Positions 43,194-52,595 of a stretch of DNA of 64,000 nucleotides are shown here, piece by piece. Numbering within the stretch: position 1 is the first letter of the stretch; each line of letters opens with the position of its first letter. A model generated the notes under the pieces. The model was not told the DNA's origin and searched no databases. It was given only the letters and a program-made list of their open reading frames with translations. Source of the DNA: Blastopirellula sediminis (GTDB taxonomy: Bacteria; Planctomycetota; Planctomycetia; Pirellulales; Pirellulaceae); the NCBI RefSeq assembly GCF_020966755.1, contig NZ_JAJKFT010000010.1:3126720-3190719 (forward strand), in the 5' to 3' direction. Position numbers and translations under genes: made by a program.

Positions 43194-43628
43194 ATGCGCG
43201 CAATCTATCGACTGCAAACGGAATGGGCCTTGATCGGATTCTCGCTTTTGGCCGGCTGCGGCGATGCGGGAGATCCCCAGCTGGGGAAAGTAACCGGCCG
43301 CGTGACGCTGGATGGAAAGACGCTAACGGAAGCGCGAATCGAGTTCACGCCGCGTAGCGGCTCTCCTTCTTACGGAACGACCGATCAAGAAGGGAACTAT
43401 TCGCTGCGGTTCACCCGCGATCGCCAAGGGGCGATCGTCGGAACGCATACGGTAAGGATTCGGACGTTTCGTGACGAGGATGACGCTGGCCGTCGCCGAG
43501 CCGAACGTTTGCCCGACAAGTACAACACGCACAGCGAGCTTACCGGCGAAGTCATCGCCGGCGAAAATCGCATCGACTTCAGCCTGACGTCGCAGGGCCG
43601 CGTCACGCAACCGGATCGCGGCGGCTAG
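43194..43628 (+). CDS. Lipoprotein with carboxypeptidase-regulatory-like domain (cassette 1)
   Basis: 144 aa from ATG 43194, preceded by AGGAGG. The signal ends at a lipobox (LLAGCGD), so it is a lipoprotein. The mature part has the CarboxypepD-regulatory/transthyretin-like pattern: GKVTGRVTLDGKTLTEARIEF and TTDQEGNYSLRF. Such domains are single beta-sandwiches. It follows a DUF1559 gene, a pairing seen often in planctomycetes. The role is unknown. Confidence 0.85.
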   Translation: MRAIYRLQTEWALIGFSLLAGCGDAGDPQLGKVTGRVTLDGKTLTEARIEFTPRSGSPSYGTTDQEGNYSLRFTRDRQGAIVGTHTVRIRTFRDEDDAGRRRAERLPDKYNTHSELTGEVIAGENRIDFSLTSQGRVTQPDRGG

Positions 43629-43648
43629 ACCGCTTGATATTCGCAGCC

Positions 43649-44134
43649 CTACTTCGAGGAAATCACCAAAGGAATGTCGTTGTTGCCCGGCACGACGTCG
43701 ACGACCAGGCCCGACTTTTCCGGATCGGCGAACCGTTTCGGAAAGATTCGTTTGAGGGCGGCTTCGCTGTAGGCGACCGATTCCCCGGCGTCGATCTTGG
43801 CCTGAACTTCCGGCGCAAGCTCTACCTTCTCGACCGCCACCTGGTAGGCGCCGGGGAGAACGCCGGCGCCATGCTTCGGCTTCAGGCCGTCGATATTGCT
43901 TAGCGTGGTCAGACGATAGACGCCGGACGAATCGGAGACGCCGACGCCGGCGCATCCTTGACCCGGTTCCAGCGGTTGAAAGGTAACGGTGGCGTCGGCG
44001 ATCGGCACGCCGTCGAGCGTCACCAATCCTTCGACGTATTCGGTCGGTACGAACTTCGTCGCACTGCAACCAAGGGACAAAGCCAGCGCCGCCAAAAGCG
44101 AAAGCGACTTCCAGTGAGGGAAGAAGTTGGACAT
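43649..44134 (-). CDS. Lipoprotein with carboxypeptidase-regulatory-like domain (cassette 2)
   Basis: 161 aa from ATG 44134. A lipobox is at LALSLGCSA. The mature domain EGLVTLDGVPIADATVTFQP, then GVSDSSGVYRLTTL, is the same CarboxypepD-regulatory-like fold as the opposite-strand lipoprotein, only weakly similar in sequence. It is downstream of a DUF1559 gene on the minus strand (95-base gap), and its stop faces that of the other lipoprotein 20 bases away. Confidence 0.84.
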   Translation of the reverse strand: MSNFFPHWKSLSLLAALALSLGCSATKFVPTEYVEGLVTLDGVPIADATVTFQPLEPGQGCAGVGVSDSSGVYRLTTLSNIDGLKPKHGAGVLPGAYQVAVEKVELAPEVQAKIDAGESVAYSEAALKRIFPKRFADPEKSGLVVDVVPGNNDIPLVISSK

Positions 44135-44229
44135 GAGAAAACCTATCGCGGTGGGTTGTTGATGTTCCGAAATCGCGGTGCTCCGCCAGCGCAACTGGGC
44201 TGGCGAATTAGGAACGACTTGAAGACGCG

Positions 44230-45285
44230 TTAGGGAAGCGTCACCACTTCACCATCGCTGATCGCGCCCAGAGCGCCCCAGACGCCATAGTTCGACGGGC
44301 CGGTGTAATCTTCGGGGATCGCAACCGTCAACGAATTGCCAACGTCGATCGTGTCCGGAATGAAATGAACCGAGCCGTCAACAAAGAGCGAATTCACCCC
44401 GCCGGGATGAAAGCTGCTGGCCGTGACCATCGGAGCGCCTTCGGCGGTCCAGCCGCAGGTCGGTCCGTTGGGAGGCAAGATGGTTTGGAACAGCGTGTAG
44501 GGAGAATTGCCGCTATACCAACGCCAGCCAAGTTGGTGGCTATTCGTCGAGACGTTGCCGGTTAACATCTGATCGGCGCCAACGCGAGCCAGGCAACTGC
44601 TTGGTTTGCGATCAGGCGCCGAAATGGCGATGCCGGAGCCGACATGTCGATCCGATTTCGCCGGGGTTACTTTCACTTCGGCTACCATGACCGAGTTGCT
44701 GGTCCCGTCCGTGATGGAGGACATTTTTCGCTTTTGCACATCGCCGCGGGCAAGTACGCCGCGGGCAGTTGTCGTTTGATAGTGGGCCCAGACGTCTCCT
44801 TGGCAACCGTGGTAGTTGGTTCGCCCGCGACTATCGACATCGTCGATGACCGAAGCGGCGGCGTCCGATGGACACGTGAATGCCGAGAGGATCGTGCTTA
44901 CGCCGGCATCGTTATGGATGTTGGCGCCGCCGACCACCACTTTCGTTTGCAGGTCATCGTACAGGGCGTTTTGCTCGACGTACGGCAACAGCAGATAGAG
45001 GTAGCCCTGTTGCAAATACTTCGCCGCCGTCGAACCCCCTTGGGGCTGGCAAAGCGGATCGGCGTACGTCGACGGGAAGCGTCCATAGGTGTCATGAAAC
45101 GTGTGGGTGGCGATTCCGAGCTGTTTCATGTTGTTAGTGCAGCTCATGCGACGGGCCGCCTCGCGAGCTTGTTGCACAGCCGGCAGCAGCAGTGCGATGA
45201 GCACGCCGATAATGGCGATCACCACGAGTAGTTCAACCAGGGTAAAGCCGAGACGTCCAGCGGAAGATCGTGACGTGGACTGCAT
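44230..45285 (-). CDS. DUF1559 prepilin-like protein (cassette 2)
   Basis: 351 aa from ATG 45285, with GGAG 8 bases ahead. N terminus [19 protein letters not shown], then [21 protein letters not shown]-terminal HPGGVNSLFVDGSVHFI with the DGSV element. It has the same family and layout as the plus-strand copy at 42.1-43.1 kb but is clearly divergent in the middle, so these are not recent duplicates. Confidence 0.95.
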   Translation of the reverse strand: MQSTSRSSAGRLGFTLVELLVVIAIIGVLIALLLPAVQQAREAARRMSCTNNMKQLGIATHTFHDTYGRFPSTYADPLCQPQGGSTAAKYLQQGYLYLLLPYVEQNALYDDLQTKVVVGGANIHNDAGVSTILSAFTCPSDAAASVIDDVDSRGRTNYHGCQGDVWAHYQTTTARGVLARGDVQKRKMSSITDGTSNSVMVAEVKVTPAKSDRHVGSGIAISAPDRKPSSCLARVGADQMLTGNVSTNSHQLGWRWYSGNSPYTLFQTILPPNGPTCGWTAEGAPMVTASSFHPGGVNSLFVDGSVHFIPDTIDVGNSLTVAIPEDYTGPSNYGVWGALGAISDGEVVTLP

Positions 45286-45714
45286 GGGCAGAATCTCCAA
45301 GCGACTTAAGGGAGGAACGAATTCAAGCGAAGGATGAAGCTAGTTCGCTGCCCAAACCGCAAACGACGTTCCAGAATTTGCACTAATTCACTCGTCATTC
45401 CGGGAAATGGGGCCAAAACGCCATAACGCTAGGGATTCCCCGAGTTTTTCCTCCACTACGACAAGTGGTGGCGATCGGATAGGGCCATGTGGGGCATGTT
45501 ACGCCGTGACTTTGTGCACAATTATTTGGCGAATCGTCTGCTGCGTGGGTGATCAATGCGGTGAAAATCAACCGTCCAGGCCGAAAAAACAGGCGGTTTG
45601 ATTGAGTCCAGGCGTCGTTCGCGTTGTGGCCAAGCGCTGAGTCGCTGTTTATACTGCGCTCCGTTTTCAGGCCCCCCAAGCTCCGTCCGTCGAACTTTTT
45701 CGCCCGAGTAATTG
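45286..45714. other. Divergent gene-free region
   Basis: 429 bases between divergent genes; no gene, RNA or repeat recognised. Promoters for the minus-strand prepilin-like gene and the plus-strand pyruvyl-transferase-like gene are expected. Confidence 0.4.
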
Positions 45715-46992
45715 ATGACCCCAGCATCCATCAGCCGCCGCCAAGCTCTTGGCATTCTTGGTCTGTCCGCCCTCGGCGCTTCCCGCCTGTTCGCCGCCGA
45801 ATCAAAACCGAAGCGGATCTTGCTCCGCTCTTCGTGGCAGACGATCAACATCGGCGACATCGCCCACACGCCTGGCGTGCTCCGTTTGATCTCGGAGTAC
45901 TTGCCGGAGACCGAAGTGACCCTTTGGCCGAGCAAAGTCGACAACGGCGTCGATGAATTGCTGATGGCCAACTTCCCCCAGCTACGGATCATCAAGGACA
46001 AGAAGCAACTGTCGGCCGCCTTTGACGATTGCGATTTCCTGCTGCATGGATCGGGAGCTTCGTTGGTCGCCGAGAATGACGTCCGCCGCTGGGCGAAAGA
46101 GACCGGCAAGCCGTACGGCATTTATGGAATCACCTTCCCGCCGAAGAAGTCGCATCAAACGACCGCTTCGAGCGAAAAGGAGTTGGCCAGCGCCGTCGAA
46201 ATGCTCAATGGCGCCCGCTTCGTCTATTTCCGCGACTCCCGCTCGCTCGCCTTCGCGAAAGAAAAAGGCGCCCACGCGCCGATCATGCAGTTCGGTCCCG
46301 ATGGAGCGTTCGCCTGCGATTTGCGCGACGACGCTAAGGCCGATGCGTTCCTGAAAAAGCATGACCTGGAAACCGGCAAGTTCCTCTGCTGCATTCCGCG
46401 ACTCCGTTACACCCCTTCGTGGATCTATAAGAAAACCGACGTTGAACCGGACAAACATGCTCGCAACGAGGAAATGAAAGAGCACGATCACGCGCCGCTT
46501 CGTCAGGCGATCATCGACGTCGTGACCAAGACCGACATGAAGGTGCTGGTCTGCCCGGAAGACCAAACGCAGATGCAGATCGGCAAAGAGATGCTGGTCG
46601 ACAAACTGCCGGCCGCCGTGCGGAAGCGCGTCGTCTGGCGGCCAAACTATTGGTTGACCGGCGAAGCGGTCAGCGTCTACATCCGCAGCGCCGGCCTCTT
46701 CGGCAACGAGATGCACTCGCCGATCATGTGCATCGGCCACGGCGTTCCCGCCGTCGTCTGTCGCTGGGCTGAACAGACGACCAAGGGGTACATGTGGGAC
46801 GACATCGGCTTGTCCGATTGGCTGTTTGACATGGACGACCCGGCGAGCGTCGCCAAGATCGCCCCGACGGTGCTCAACATCGCCCAGCATCCGGCAGCCG
46901 CCAAAGAAAAAGCGGTCGCGGCCCAGCACCGCGTCGAAGCGATCCAAGCCGAAACGATGGCGGTGCTCGGGCGAGAATTGGCGAAGACGTAA
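45715..46992 (+). CDS. Tat-signal-bearing polysaccharide pyruvyl transferase-like protein
   Basis: 425 aa from ATG 45715. A twin-arginine signal ([22 protein letters not shown]) comes first. The mature part then fits the polysaccharide pyruvyl transferase fold: [11 protein letters not shown] at the N terminus, [14 protein letters not shown], a repeated middle [16 protein letters not shown] and [20 protein letters not shown], where the family has its conserved His/Pro loop. The usual members are cytoplasmic and use phosphoenolpyruvate, so an exported copy is odd; it may act differently. It is followed by repeat copy C. Confidence 0.8.
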   Translation: MTPASISRRQALGILGLSALGASRLFAAESKPKRILLRSSWQTINIGDIAHTPGVLRLISEYLPETEVTLWPSKVDNGVDELLMANFPQLRIIKDKKQLSAAFDDCDFLLHGSGASLVAENDVRRWAKETGKPYGIYGITFPPKKSHQTTASSEKELASAVEMLNGARFVYFRDSRSLAFAKEKGAHAPIMQFGPDGAFACDLRDDAKADAFLKKHDLETGKFLCCIPRLRYTPSWIYKKTDVEPDKHARNEEMKEHDHAPLRQAIIDVVTKTDMKVLVCPEDQTQMQIGKEMLVDKLPAAVRKRVVWRPNYWLTGEAVSVYIRSAGLFGNEMHSPIMCIGHGVPAVVCRWAEQTTKGYMWDDIGLSDWLFDMDDPASVAKIAPTVLNIAQHPAAAKEKAVAAQHRVEAIQAETMAVLGRELAKT

Positions 46993-47011
46993 AGATCGCC
47001 GTTTGACCAAA

Positions 47012-47175
47012 CACTAGCCCGCAGCGCAAGCGAGGGAATGCGGTTGCAAGTGAATGACTAAGGCCTAATGACTAATGTCTAATAGGGAAGAGAGACGCTT
47101 CTCGGCATTAGACATTAGTCATTAGACATTAGACATTTCCAACCGCATTCCCTCGGCTCGCGCCTCGGGTTAGTG
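47012..47175. repeat. Nested inverted repeat, copy C (hybrid arms, 'gactaatgtctaat' core)
   Basis: The left arm 47012-47040 is of the same subfamily as copies A and B. The right arm 47146-47175 matches instead the variant subfamily seen at 60.86-61.01 kb (cattccctcggctcgcgcct...). The inner palindrome differs from copy A: taatgactaatgtctaat at 47066-47083 with its perfect complement at 47107-47124. Located between convergent genes. Confidence 0.95.
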
Positions 47176-47199
47176 TCACGTCGCCTAGTGTAGGGCGTT

Positions 47200-47433
47200 T
47201 CAAACGCTGGCTTGTCTGCCGCAAAACGGGCACTTGTCCCCGTTCGGAAAGTCCTCCGCGTCCTCTTCCTCGTCGCTGCGCAGCGCCGAGGTTTCGCGGT
47301 GGCCGCAGTCGGGGCACTTGTGCTCCCAACTGTGGATTTCCAACTCGTCGTTTTGAAAGTGGTTGTAAGTGCAAGTCATCATGGCGGACTTGCACTTGGG
47401 ACAACCGCCGATCGTTTGACGATCGCGTGACAT
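47200..47433 (-). CDS. Small multi-CxxC zinc-ribbon protein
   Basis: 77 aa. Three CxxC pairs: CPKCK, CPDCG and CPFCG, with an acidic linker (DEEEDAED). It probably binds one or two zinc ions and is cytoplasmic. It starts 17 bases after the sugar-isomerase gene on the same strand, so the two are likely one operon. No specific family is recognised. Confidence 0.75.
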   Translation of the reverse strand: MSRDRQTIGGCPKCKSAMMTCTYNHFQNDELEIHSWEHKCPDCGHRETSALRSDEEEDAEDFPNGDKCPFCGRQASV

Positions 47434-47450
47434 AAGGAACGACCGCTTTC

Positions 47451-48464
47451 TTAGAAGCCGCGGGCGGCGCAGATGTCGTCAAAGTCGCGCAGGTGATAGC
47501 CGACGCCGGCGAAGTCGAGCGTCTTGCACAAACCGCGAAGGGCCACGCCCATGCCGTCCGGACCGCTGAAGCCGCCGAACTGACCGCCACCTTTGACGTG
47601 CGGTTCGAGATCGAGGAAGACGCCGGGGATGCCGCGCTTCTTCAGCTTCTTTTCCAGCTTCGGAATCATCGTCGCAAAGTCGCGCAAGATCCGTTCGTGT
47701 CCGCTGTCGCCCAAGTTGGCCGGGACGAAGTTCTTCAGCGCGTCTTCGTCGATGTGACCCTTCTCGGTGATCGGCTTGGTCACCTTGTAATCTTTGATGT
47801 GCATCCAGCCGAGGCCCGGCTTCATCGCGACGTACTGCTGATAAACTTCGTCCGGCGTATAACCTTGGCAAACCAGGTTGCCGGCGTCGAAGATCAGCAT
47901 CATCGCCGGGTGATTCACTTGCTTGTGGATCTGGGCCAGGATGTCGCCGTTTTGACCGATCAGGTTCGCTTCCACTTCCAGACCGAACGTCAGGTCGCTG
48001 CGATGGCACGCTTCGGCGATTTGACCGAGCTGATCGACCGCTTGCGAAATGTGATCCTGCGGATCCGAGCCGATCGGGTGATAGAACGAGAAGCCGCGGA
48101 TCAGCTTCGTTTCAAACGCATGGGCCAGTTCGCAAGCCTTTTGGACTTCGGTGCTGAGGTACTTGTCGAACTTGACGAAGCGGTTCTTCGAACCGTCGTT
48201 GCTGTCGATCAGCTTCACTTTGCCGATCGGCGAACCGATCGAAGCGACGTTCAGGCCGTATTCCCCTTCCATGTGGCGAATCTTGGCGATTTCCGACTTG
48301 TTCAGCGCCATCACGTTCTTGATGCCGTTGCCGACGTCGATGAAGCGGAGACTGTAATACTCGAGACCGAGAGCCGCGAAAGCGCTGAATTGTTGGACAG
48401 CCAATTTGTCGTTCGCCGCTTCGTCCGCAAAGCCGGAGAGGAGGACTTGGGGAAGCTCGTTCAT
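47451..48464 (-). CDS. Sugar phosphate isomerase/epimerase-like TIM-barrel protein
   Basis: 337 aa from ATG 48464 (MNELPQVLLSGFADEA). The xylose-isomerase-like TIM-barrel pattern shows LGLEYYSLRFID, FGLEVEANLIGQN, MLIFDAGNLVCQG and GWMHIKDYKV, with the Glu/Asp/His metal ligands in place; GVFLDLEPHV is the last strand. It probably interconverts a keto/aldo sugar or inositol derivative; the substrate is unknown. The next gene downstream encodes the small zinc-ribbon protein. Confidence 0.88.
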   Translation of the reverse strand: MNELPQVLLSGFADEAANDKLAVQQFSAFAALGLEYYSLRFIDVGNGIKNVMALNKSEIAKIRHMEGEYGLNVASIGSPIGKVKLIDSNDGSKNRFVKFDKYLSTEVQKACELAHAFETKLIRGFSFYHPIGSDPQDHISQAVDQLGQIAEACHRSDLTFGLEVEANLIGQNGDILAQIHKQVNHPAMMLIFDAGNLVCQGYTPDEVYQQYVAMKPGLGWMHIKDYKVTKPITEKGHIDEDALKNFVPANLGDSGHERILRDFATMIPKLEKKLKKRGIPGVFLDLEPHVKGGGQFGGFSGPDGMGVALRGLCKTLDFAGVGYHLRDFDDICAARGF

Positions 48465-48696
48465 GAATCGCCCTAGCGAAAATGGTTTCAGGAACACTGA
48501 GAAAGACGTGTATTGTGCGGGGGAAGCCGACATGTCGCAACCACCCTGGGGCCGTATATTTCCGGCAAAAAAAGGGTGTCGCTTCGCGCCAAAAGTCGGG
48601 TTATTCTAGAGCGAACCGTCTTCGTTGGAGACGAACTCTCACCTCTCCCCTCCTTATTCCCTCCCCCCTTCCCTGTTCCGACTGCGAGAAAACGTC

Positions 48697-49758
48697 ATGC
48701 GTATCGCGACGCTGCTGCTGCTGTTGTTGGTTTCCGCTTCCGCTTCGGCCAAGTCGTTCGTCTACGTCTCCAACGGCGGCGACAAGACGATCTCCATCTT
48801 TTCGATGGACGAAGAAAAGGGAGACCTGACGCTGGTCAAAACGCTGCAGCTGGAAGGGGCGCCCGGACCGATGGCGCTCTCGCCGGATCAGAAGTTCGCC
48901 TACGTGTCAGCCTCGCGCCCCGATCAACTGATTAGCTTCGCCACCGACCCCGAAACCGGCGACCTGAAGCAGCTGGAATCGACGCCGCTCGATGCGACCT
49001 CCTGCTTCATCTACTGCGATCCGACCGGCAAGTGGCTGCTGAACGCCTATTACAGCGCCGGCAAAGTGACCGTTCATCCGGTGAGCGGCGGCGATATCGG
49101 CGATTTGTCGCAGACGTTTCCGACGGCACAGAACGCCCACTGCATTCGGACCGACGCGACCAACAAGTTCGCTCTCGTTCCGCACACCGGCCCGAACAAG
49201 GTCTTCCAGTTCAAGTGGGACGCGACCAGCGGCAAGCTGACCGCCAACGATCCGCCGTCGGTCGATGCGCCTGGGATGAACGAGCCGCGACACATTCAGT
49301 TCCACCCGACGCTGCCCCTCTGCTTCTCGTCGGACGAGTACAACGACAGCATCACCTCGTACGACTACGATCCGGCCAAGGGAACCTTGCAGCCGCGTCA
49401 GACCGTGTCGACCTTGCCGGCCGACTACGAAGCTCGCAAAGCGAATACGTGCGCCGATATCGAGCTGACCGCCGACGGCAAGTTCGCCCTGGTCAGCAAT
49501 CGCGGGCACAACTCGATCGCCCGGTTTGCGATCGGCGACGATGGGCAGGTGACCGCACTTGGCCAAACGCCGACCGAAAACACGCCCCGATCGTTTAACT
49601 TGAGCCCCAGCCAGAAATTTCTCTACTCGGCCGGCCAAAAAAGCGACCAAGTGGCCGCCTATCGTTTCGATAAAACGACTGGCGACCTGACGCAATTTGC
49701 CGCCTACAAGACCGGCAAAACCCCCAGTTGGGTGCAGGTCGTTACCTTCGCCGACTAG
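48697..49758 (+). CDS. Exported lactonase-family seven-bladed beta-propeller (6-phosphogluconolactonase-like)
   Basis: 353 aa from ATG 48697, with a signal peptide (MRIATLLLLLLVSASASA). The rest is the lactonase/YbhE pattern: KSFVYVSNGGDKTISIF, GPMALSPDQKFAYVS, GMNEPRHIQFHPTLPLCF, FALVSNRGHNSIARF and a C-terminal PSWVQVV. Cytoplasmic relatives open 6-phosphogluconolactone; this copy is exported, so the substrate could be another sugar lactone. Confidence 0.87.
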   Translation: MRIATLLLLLLVSASASAKSFVYVSNGGDKTISIFSMDEEKGDLTLVKTLQLEGAPGPMALSPDQKFAYVSASRPDQLISFATDPETGDLKQLESTPLDATSCFIYCDPTGKWLLNAYYSAGKVTVHPVSGGDIGDLSQTFPTAQNAHCIRTDATNKFALVPHTGPNKVFQFKWDATSGKLTANDPPSVDAPGMNEPRHIQFHPTLPLCFSSDEYNDSITSYDYDPAKGTLQPRQTVSTLPADYEARKANTCADIELTADGKFALVSNRGHNSIARFAIGDDGQVTALGQTPTENTPRSFNLSPSQKFLYSAGQKSDQVAAYRFDKTTGDLTQFAAYKTGKTPSWVQVVTFAD

Positions 49759-49953
49759 TTTTAAGGGCGTAGCGCCGGTATTCCGGCAACAAGGCATCTC
49801 AAGGGCGGCTTGCGCAACTTTGCGCAAGTGTGCGCCGAAGGGAATCTTGTTGCCGAAACGGCGTGGATTGCGTACCTTAGATAGTAGGAAAACGTGCACA
49901 CCGGCCCCACTTGGCCGCTCCCCGCCTACCTACCACACTCCCGCCTCTAGGAT

Positions 49954-52563
49954 ATGCCGCCCATGCGCCGAACTTGGCTATGGATGCCGCTGGTAATTTC
50001 GCTGTTTGCGTCGGCTGTTGCGCGCTCGGAAGAAGCGAAGCCAGCCGAGGTGAACTTCACGCCGGAGCAGATCCAATTCTTCGAAACGAAGGTCGCTCCG
50101 CTGTTGGCCAAGCATTGCAACGAGTGCCACTCCGCCAACTCGCGCAAACTTGAAGGGGGCCTGATCCTTGACAATCGCGCCAGCATCCTTGCCGGCGGCG
50201 ATAGCGGGCCTGCCGCCGAACCTGGCAATGCCGACGAGAGCATGCTGGTTCAAGCGGTGCGCTATGACGACTCCGGCTATCAGATGCCCCCGAAAGGAAA
50301 GCTGAGCGCCGAAGAAATCGCCGTCTTCGAGAAGTGGGTCGCCGACGGCATGGCCGATCCGCGCGGCGGCGAAGCGATCACCTACGTCGAAAAAGATCCC
50401 CGCGACTTCTGGTCGTTCCACCATCCGCAGCGCCACGAGCCGCCGCAAGTGAAACAAGCCGACTGGCCCCAGAGCCGCGTCGACAACTTCATCTTGGCCA
50501 AGCAGGAAGAGAAAGGGCTCTCCCCTTCTCCGCTGGCCGACAAGCAAGTGCTGGTTCGTCGTCTCTACTTCGACCTGACCGGCTTGCCGCCGACCAAAGA
50601 GCAGATTGACGCCTACGTTAATGATCAAGAACCCAACGCGACCGAAAAGCTGGTCGACCAACTCCTTGCGTCGCCTCACTTCGGCGAACGTTGGGCTCGT
50701 CACTGGTTGGATGTCGCTCGCTACGCCGATACCAAGGGTTACGTCTTCCAAGAAGACCGCGGTTATCCCGGCGCCTACAAGTACCGCGACTGGGTCGTCG
50801 CTTCGCTCAACGAAGACCTGCCGTTCGACAAGTTCGTCGCGCAGCAGTTGGCCGCCGATCGTTTGCCCGAAGGGGAACGTCACCTCGAGGCGCTCGGCTA
50901 CCTGACGCTCGGTCGTCGCTTTTTGAACAACCGCCATGACATCCTCGACGATCGGATCGACGTCGTCGCCCGCGGCTTCTTGGGACTGACCGTCGCTTGT
51001 GCGCGTTGCCACGATCACAAGTTCGACCCGATCAGCCAGGCCGACTACTACAGCATGTACGGCGTCCTTGGCAGCACGAAGGAAGAGACCCCGGAAGGCA
51101 TGCCGCCGGTTCTGCAAGACGAGAAGCCGCACGACGTCCACATCTTCAAGCGTGGTCAGCCCGGCAACCGCGGCGACATCGCCAAGCGGCAGTTCCTGAC
51201 GGTGTTGACCGAAAAAGACAAACCGATGCCGCTGACCGACGGAAGCGGACGCCTGCAGCTCGCGCAAGCGATCGCTTCACGCGACAACCCGCTCACCGCG
51301 CGGGTCTTCGTCAACCGCGTCTGGGGCCATATCTTTGGCGAGAGCCTGGTCACGACGCCGAGCGACTTTGGCGTGCAAGGCGAACTGCCGAGCCATCCCG
51401 AATTGCTCGACGACATGGCGGTAGAGTTCATGGAAGATGGTTGGTCGGTCAAACGCTTGATCCGCCGCCTGGTCCTGACCGCCACTTATCAGCAGTCGAG
51501 CGCCGATCGTCCCGATTGCCGCGCCAGCGACGCGACCAACGTTTATCTCTGGCGGATGAATCGTCGCCGCTTGGACTTTGAATCGTCACGCGACAGCCTG
51601 CTGGTCGCAACCGGTTCGCTCGACGAAACGATCGGCGGTCCGGCGGTCGACATCACCGCTAGCCCTTCGCCGCCCCGTCGGACGATTTACGGCCAGGTCG
51701 ATCGCCAGAACTTGCCCGGCATGTTCCGCACGTTTGACTTCGCCGGCCCCGATTCGCATTGCCCGATTCGTCCCGAAACGACGGTCCCGCAGCAAGCCTT
51801 GTTCATGCTGAACAGCTCGTTCGTCTTGAACCAGGCCGAAAAGCTGGCCCGCGATTCGGCCTCGATCGCCGATCCTCGCCAGCGCGTCACGCAGCTCTAT
51901 CAACGAGCTCTCGGCCGCGATCCAAGCGATCAAGAATTGAACCTGGCGACGCAGTTCGTCACCACCGCGCCCAGTGATCCGGCCCCGGCCACTCCGTGGC
52001 TCTACGGGTACGGTAGCCGCGACGCCGAGACCGGCAAAATCGCCGAGTTCACGCCGTACTCGCACGTTTCGACCGACGGCAAGACCTGGCAAGCCGATAC
52101 CGAGCTGCCGAACAAGGTCGCCGGTTGGTCGAGCCTGCACGCCGCCGGCGGTCATCCCGGCAGCCTGAAGTTCGCCGCGATTCGTCGCTGGGTCGCTCCG
52201 GTCGGCGGTGAGATTTCGATCGAAGGGAAACTCCACCACAAGTCGGAAAACGGCGACGGCGTCTTCGTTTCGATCGTCGGTCCGGCCGGGCCTATCGGTA
52301 ACTGGAAAGCCAAACATGGCGGCGCCCAGACCAACGTCGCCAAGGTTGAAGTGAAGGCTGGCGACGTCATCGACTTCGTCTGCGAGTCGGGCGAAACGAT
52401 CTCGAACGACAGCTTTGAATGGGCCGTCAACCTGGTGATGCGGGGAGACTCGATTCAGGCCTGGAACAGCGCCTCCGACTTCAACACGCAGCGACCGGTC
52501 GACGCTTGGTCCCAACTGAGCCAAGTGTTGCTGGTCTCCAACGAATTTCACTTTGTTGATTAA
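49954..52563 (+). CDS. Exported PSCyt1/DUF1549/DUF1553 cytochrome-c-containing protein (pair 2)
   Basis: 869 aa. A signal peptide, then a c-type haem motif CNECH (C55-H59), followed by DUF1549 (YFDLTGLPPTKEQI; FGERWARHWLDVARYADTKG) and DUF1553 (FVNRVWGHIFGESLV; ETTVPQQALFMLNS). The last 150 residues (about 715-860) add a beta-sandwich-like module (WVAPVGGEISIEGKLHH, VKAGDVIDFVCESGE) that is absent from the end of the first pair's protein. ATG 49954 or ATG 49963 may be the start. The DUF1501 gene follows immediately. Confidence 0.93.
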   Translation: MPPMRRTWLWMPLVISLFASAVARSEEAKPAEVNFTPEQIQFFETKVAPLLAKHCNECHSANSRKLEGGLILDNRASILAGGDSGPAAEPGNADESMLVQAVRYDDSGYQMPPKGKLSAEEIAVFEKWVADGMADPRGGEAITYVEKDPRDFWSFHHPQRHEPPQVKQADWPQSRVDNFILAKQEEKGLSPSPLADKQVLVRRLYFDLTGLPPTKEQIDAYVNDQEPNATEKLVDQLLASPHFGERWARHWLDVARYADTKGYVFQEDRGYPGAYKYRDWVVASLNEDLPFDKFVAQQLAADRLPEGERHLEALGYLTLGRRFLNNRHDILDDRIDVVARGFLGLTVACARCHDHKFDPISQADYYSMYGVLGSTKEETPEGMPPVLQDEKPHDVHIFKRGQPGNRGDIAKRQFLTVLTEKDKPMPLTDGSGRLQLAQAIASRDNPLTARVFVNRVWGHIFGESLVTTPSDFGVQGELPSHPELLDDMAVEFMEDGWSVKRLIRRLVLTATYQQSSADRPDCRASDATNVYLWRMNRRRLDFESSRDSLLVATGSLDETIGGPAVDITASPSPPRRTIYGQVDRQNLPGMFRTFDFAGPDSHCPIRPETTVPQQALFMLNSSFVLNQAEKLARDSASIADPRQRVTQLYQRALGRDPSDQELNLATQFVTTAPSDPAPATPWLYGYGSRDAETGKIAEFTPYSHVSTDGKTWQADTELPNKVAGWSSLHAAGGHPGSLKFAAIRRWVAPVGGEISIEGKLHHKSENGDGVFVSIVGPAGPIGNWKAKHGGAQTNVAKVEVKAGDVIDFVCESGETISNDSFEWAVNLVMRGDSIQAWNSASDFNTQRPVDAWSQLSQVLLVSNEFHFVD

Positions 52564-52595
52564 CCGCACGAGCGCCTTTGGCGCCCGAGGATACT

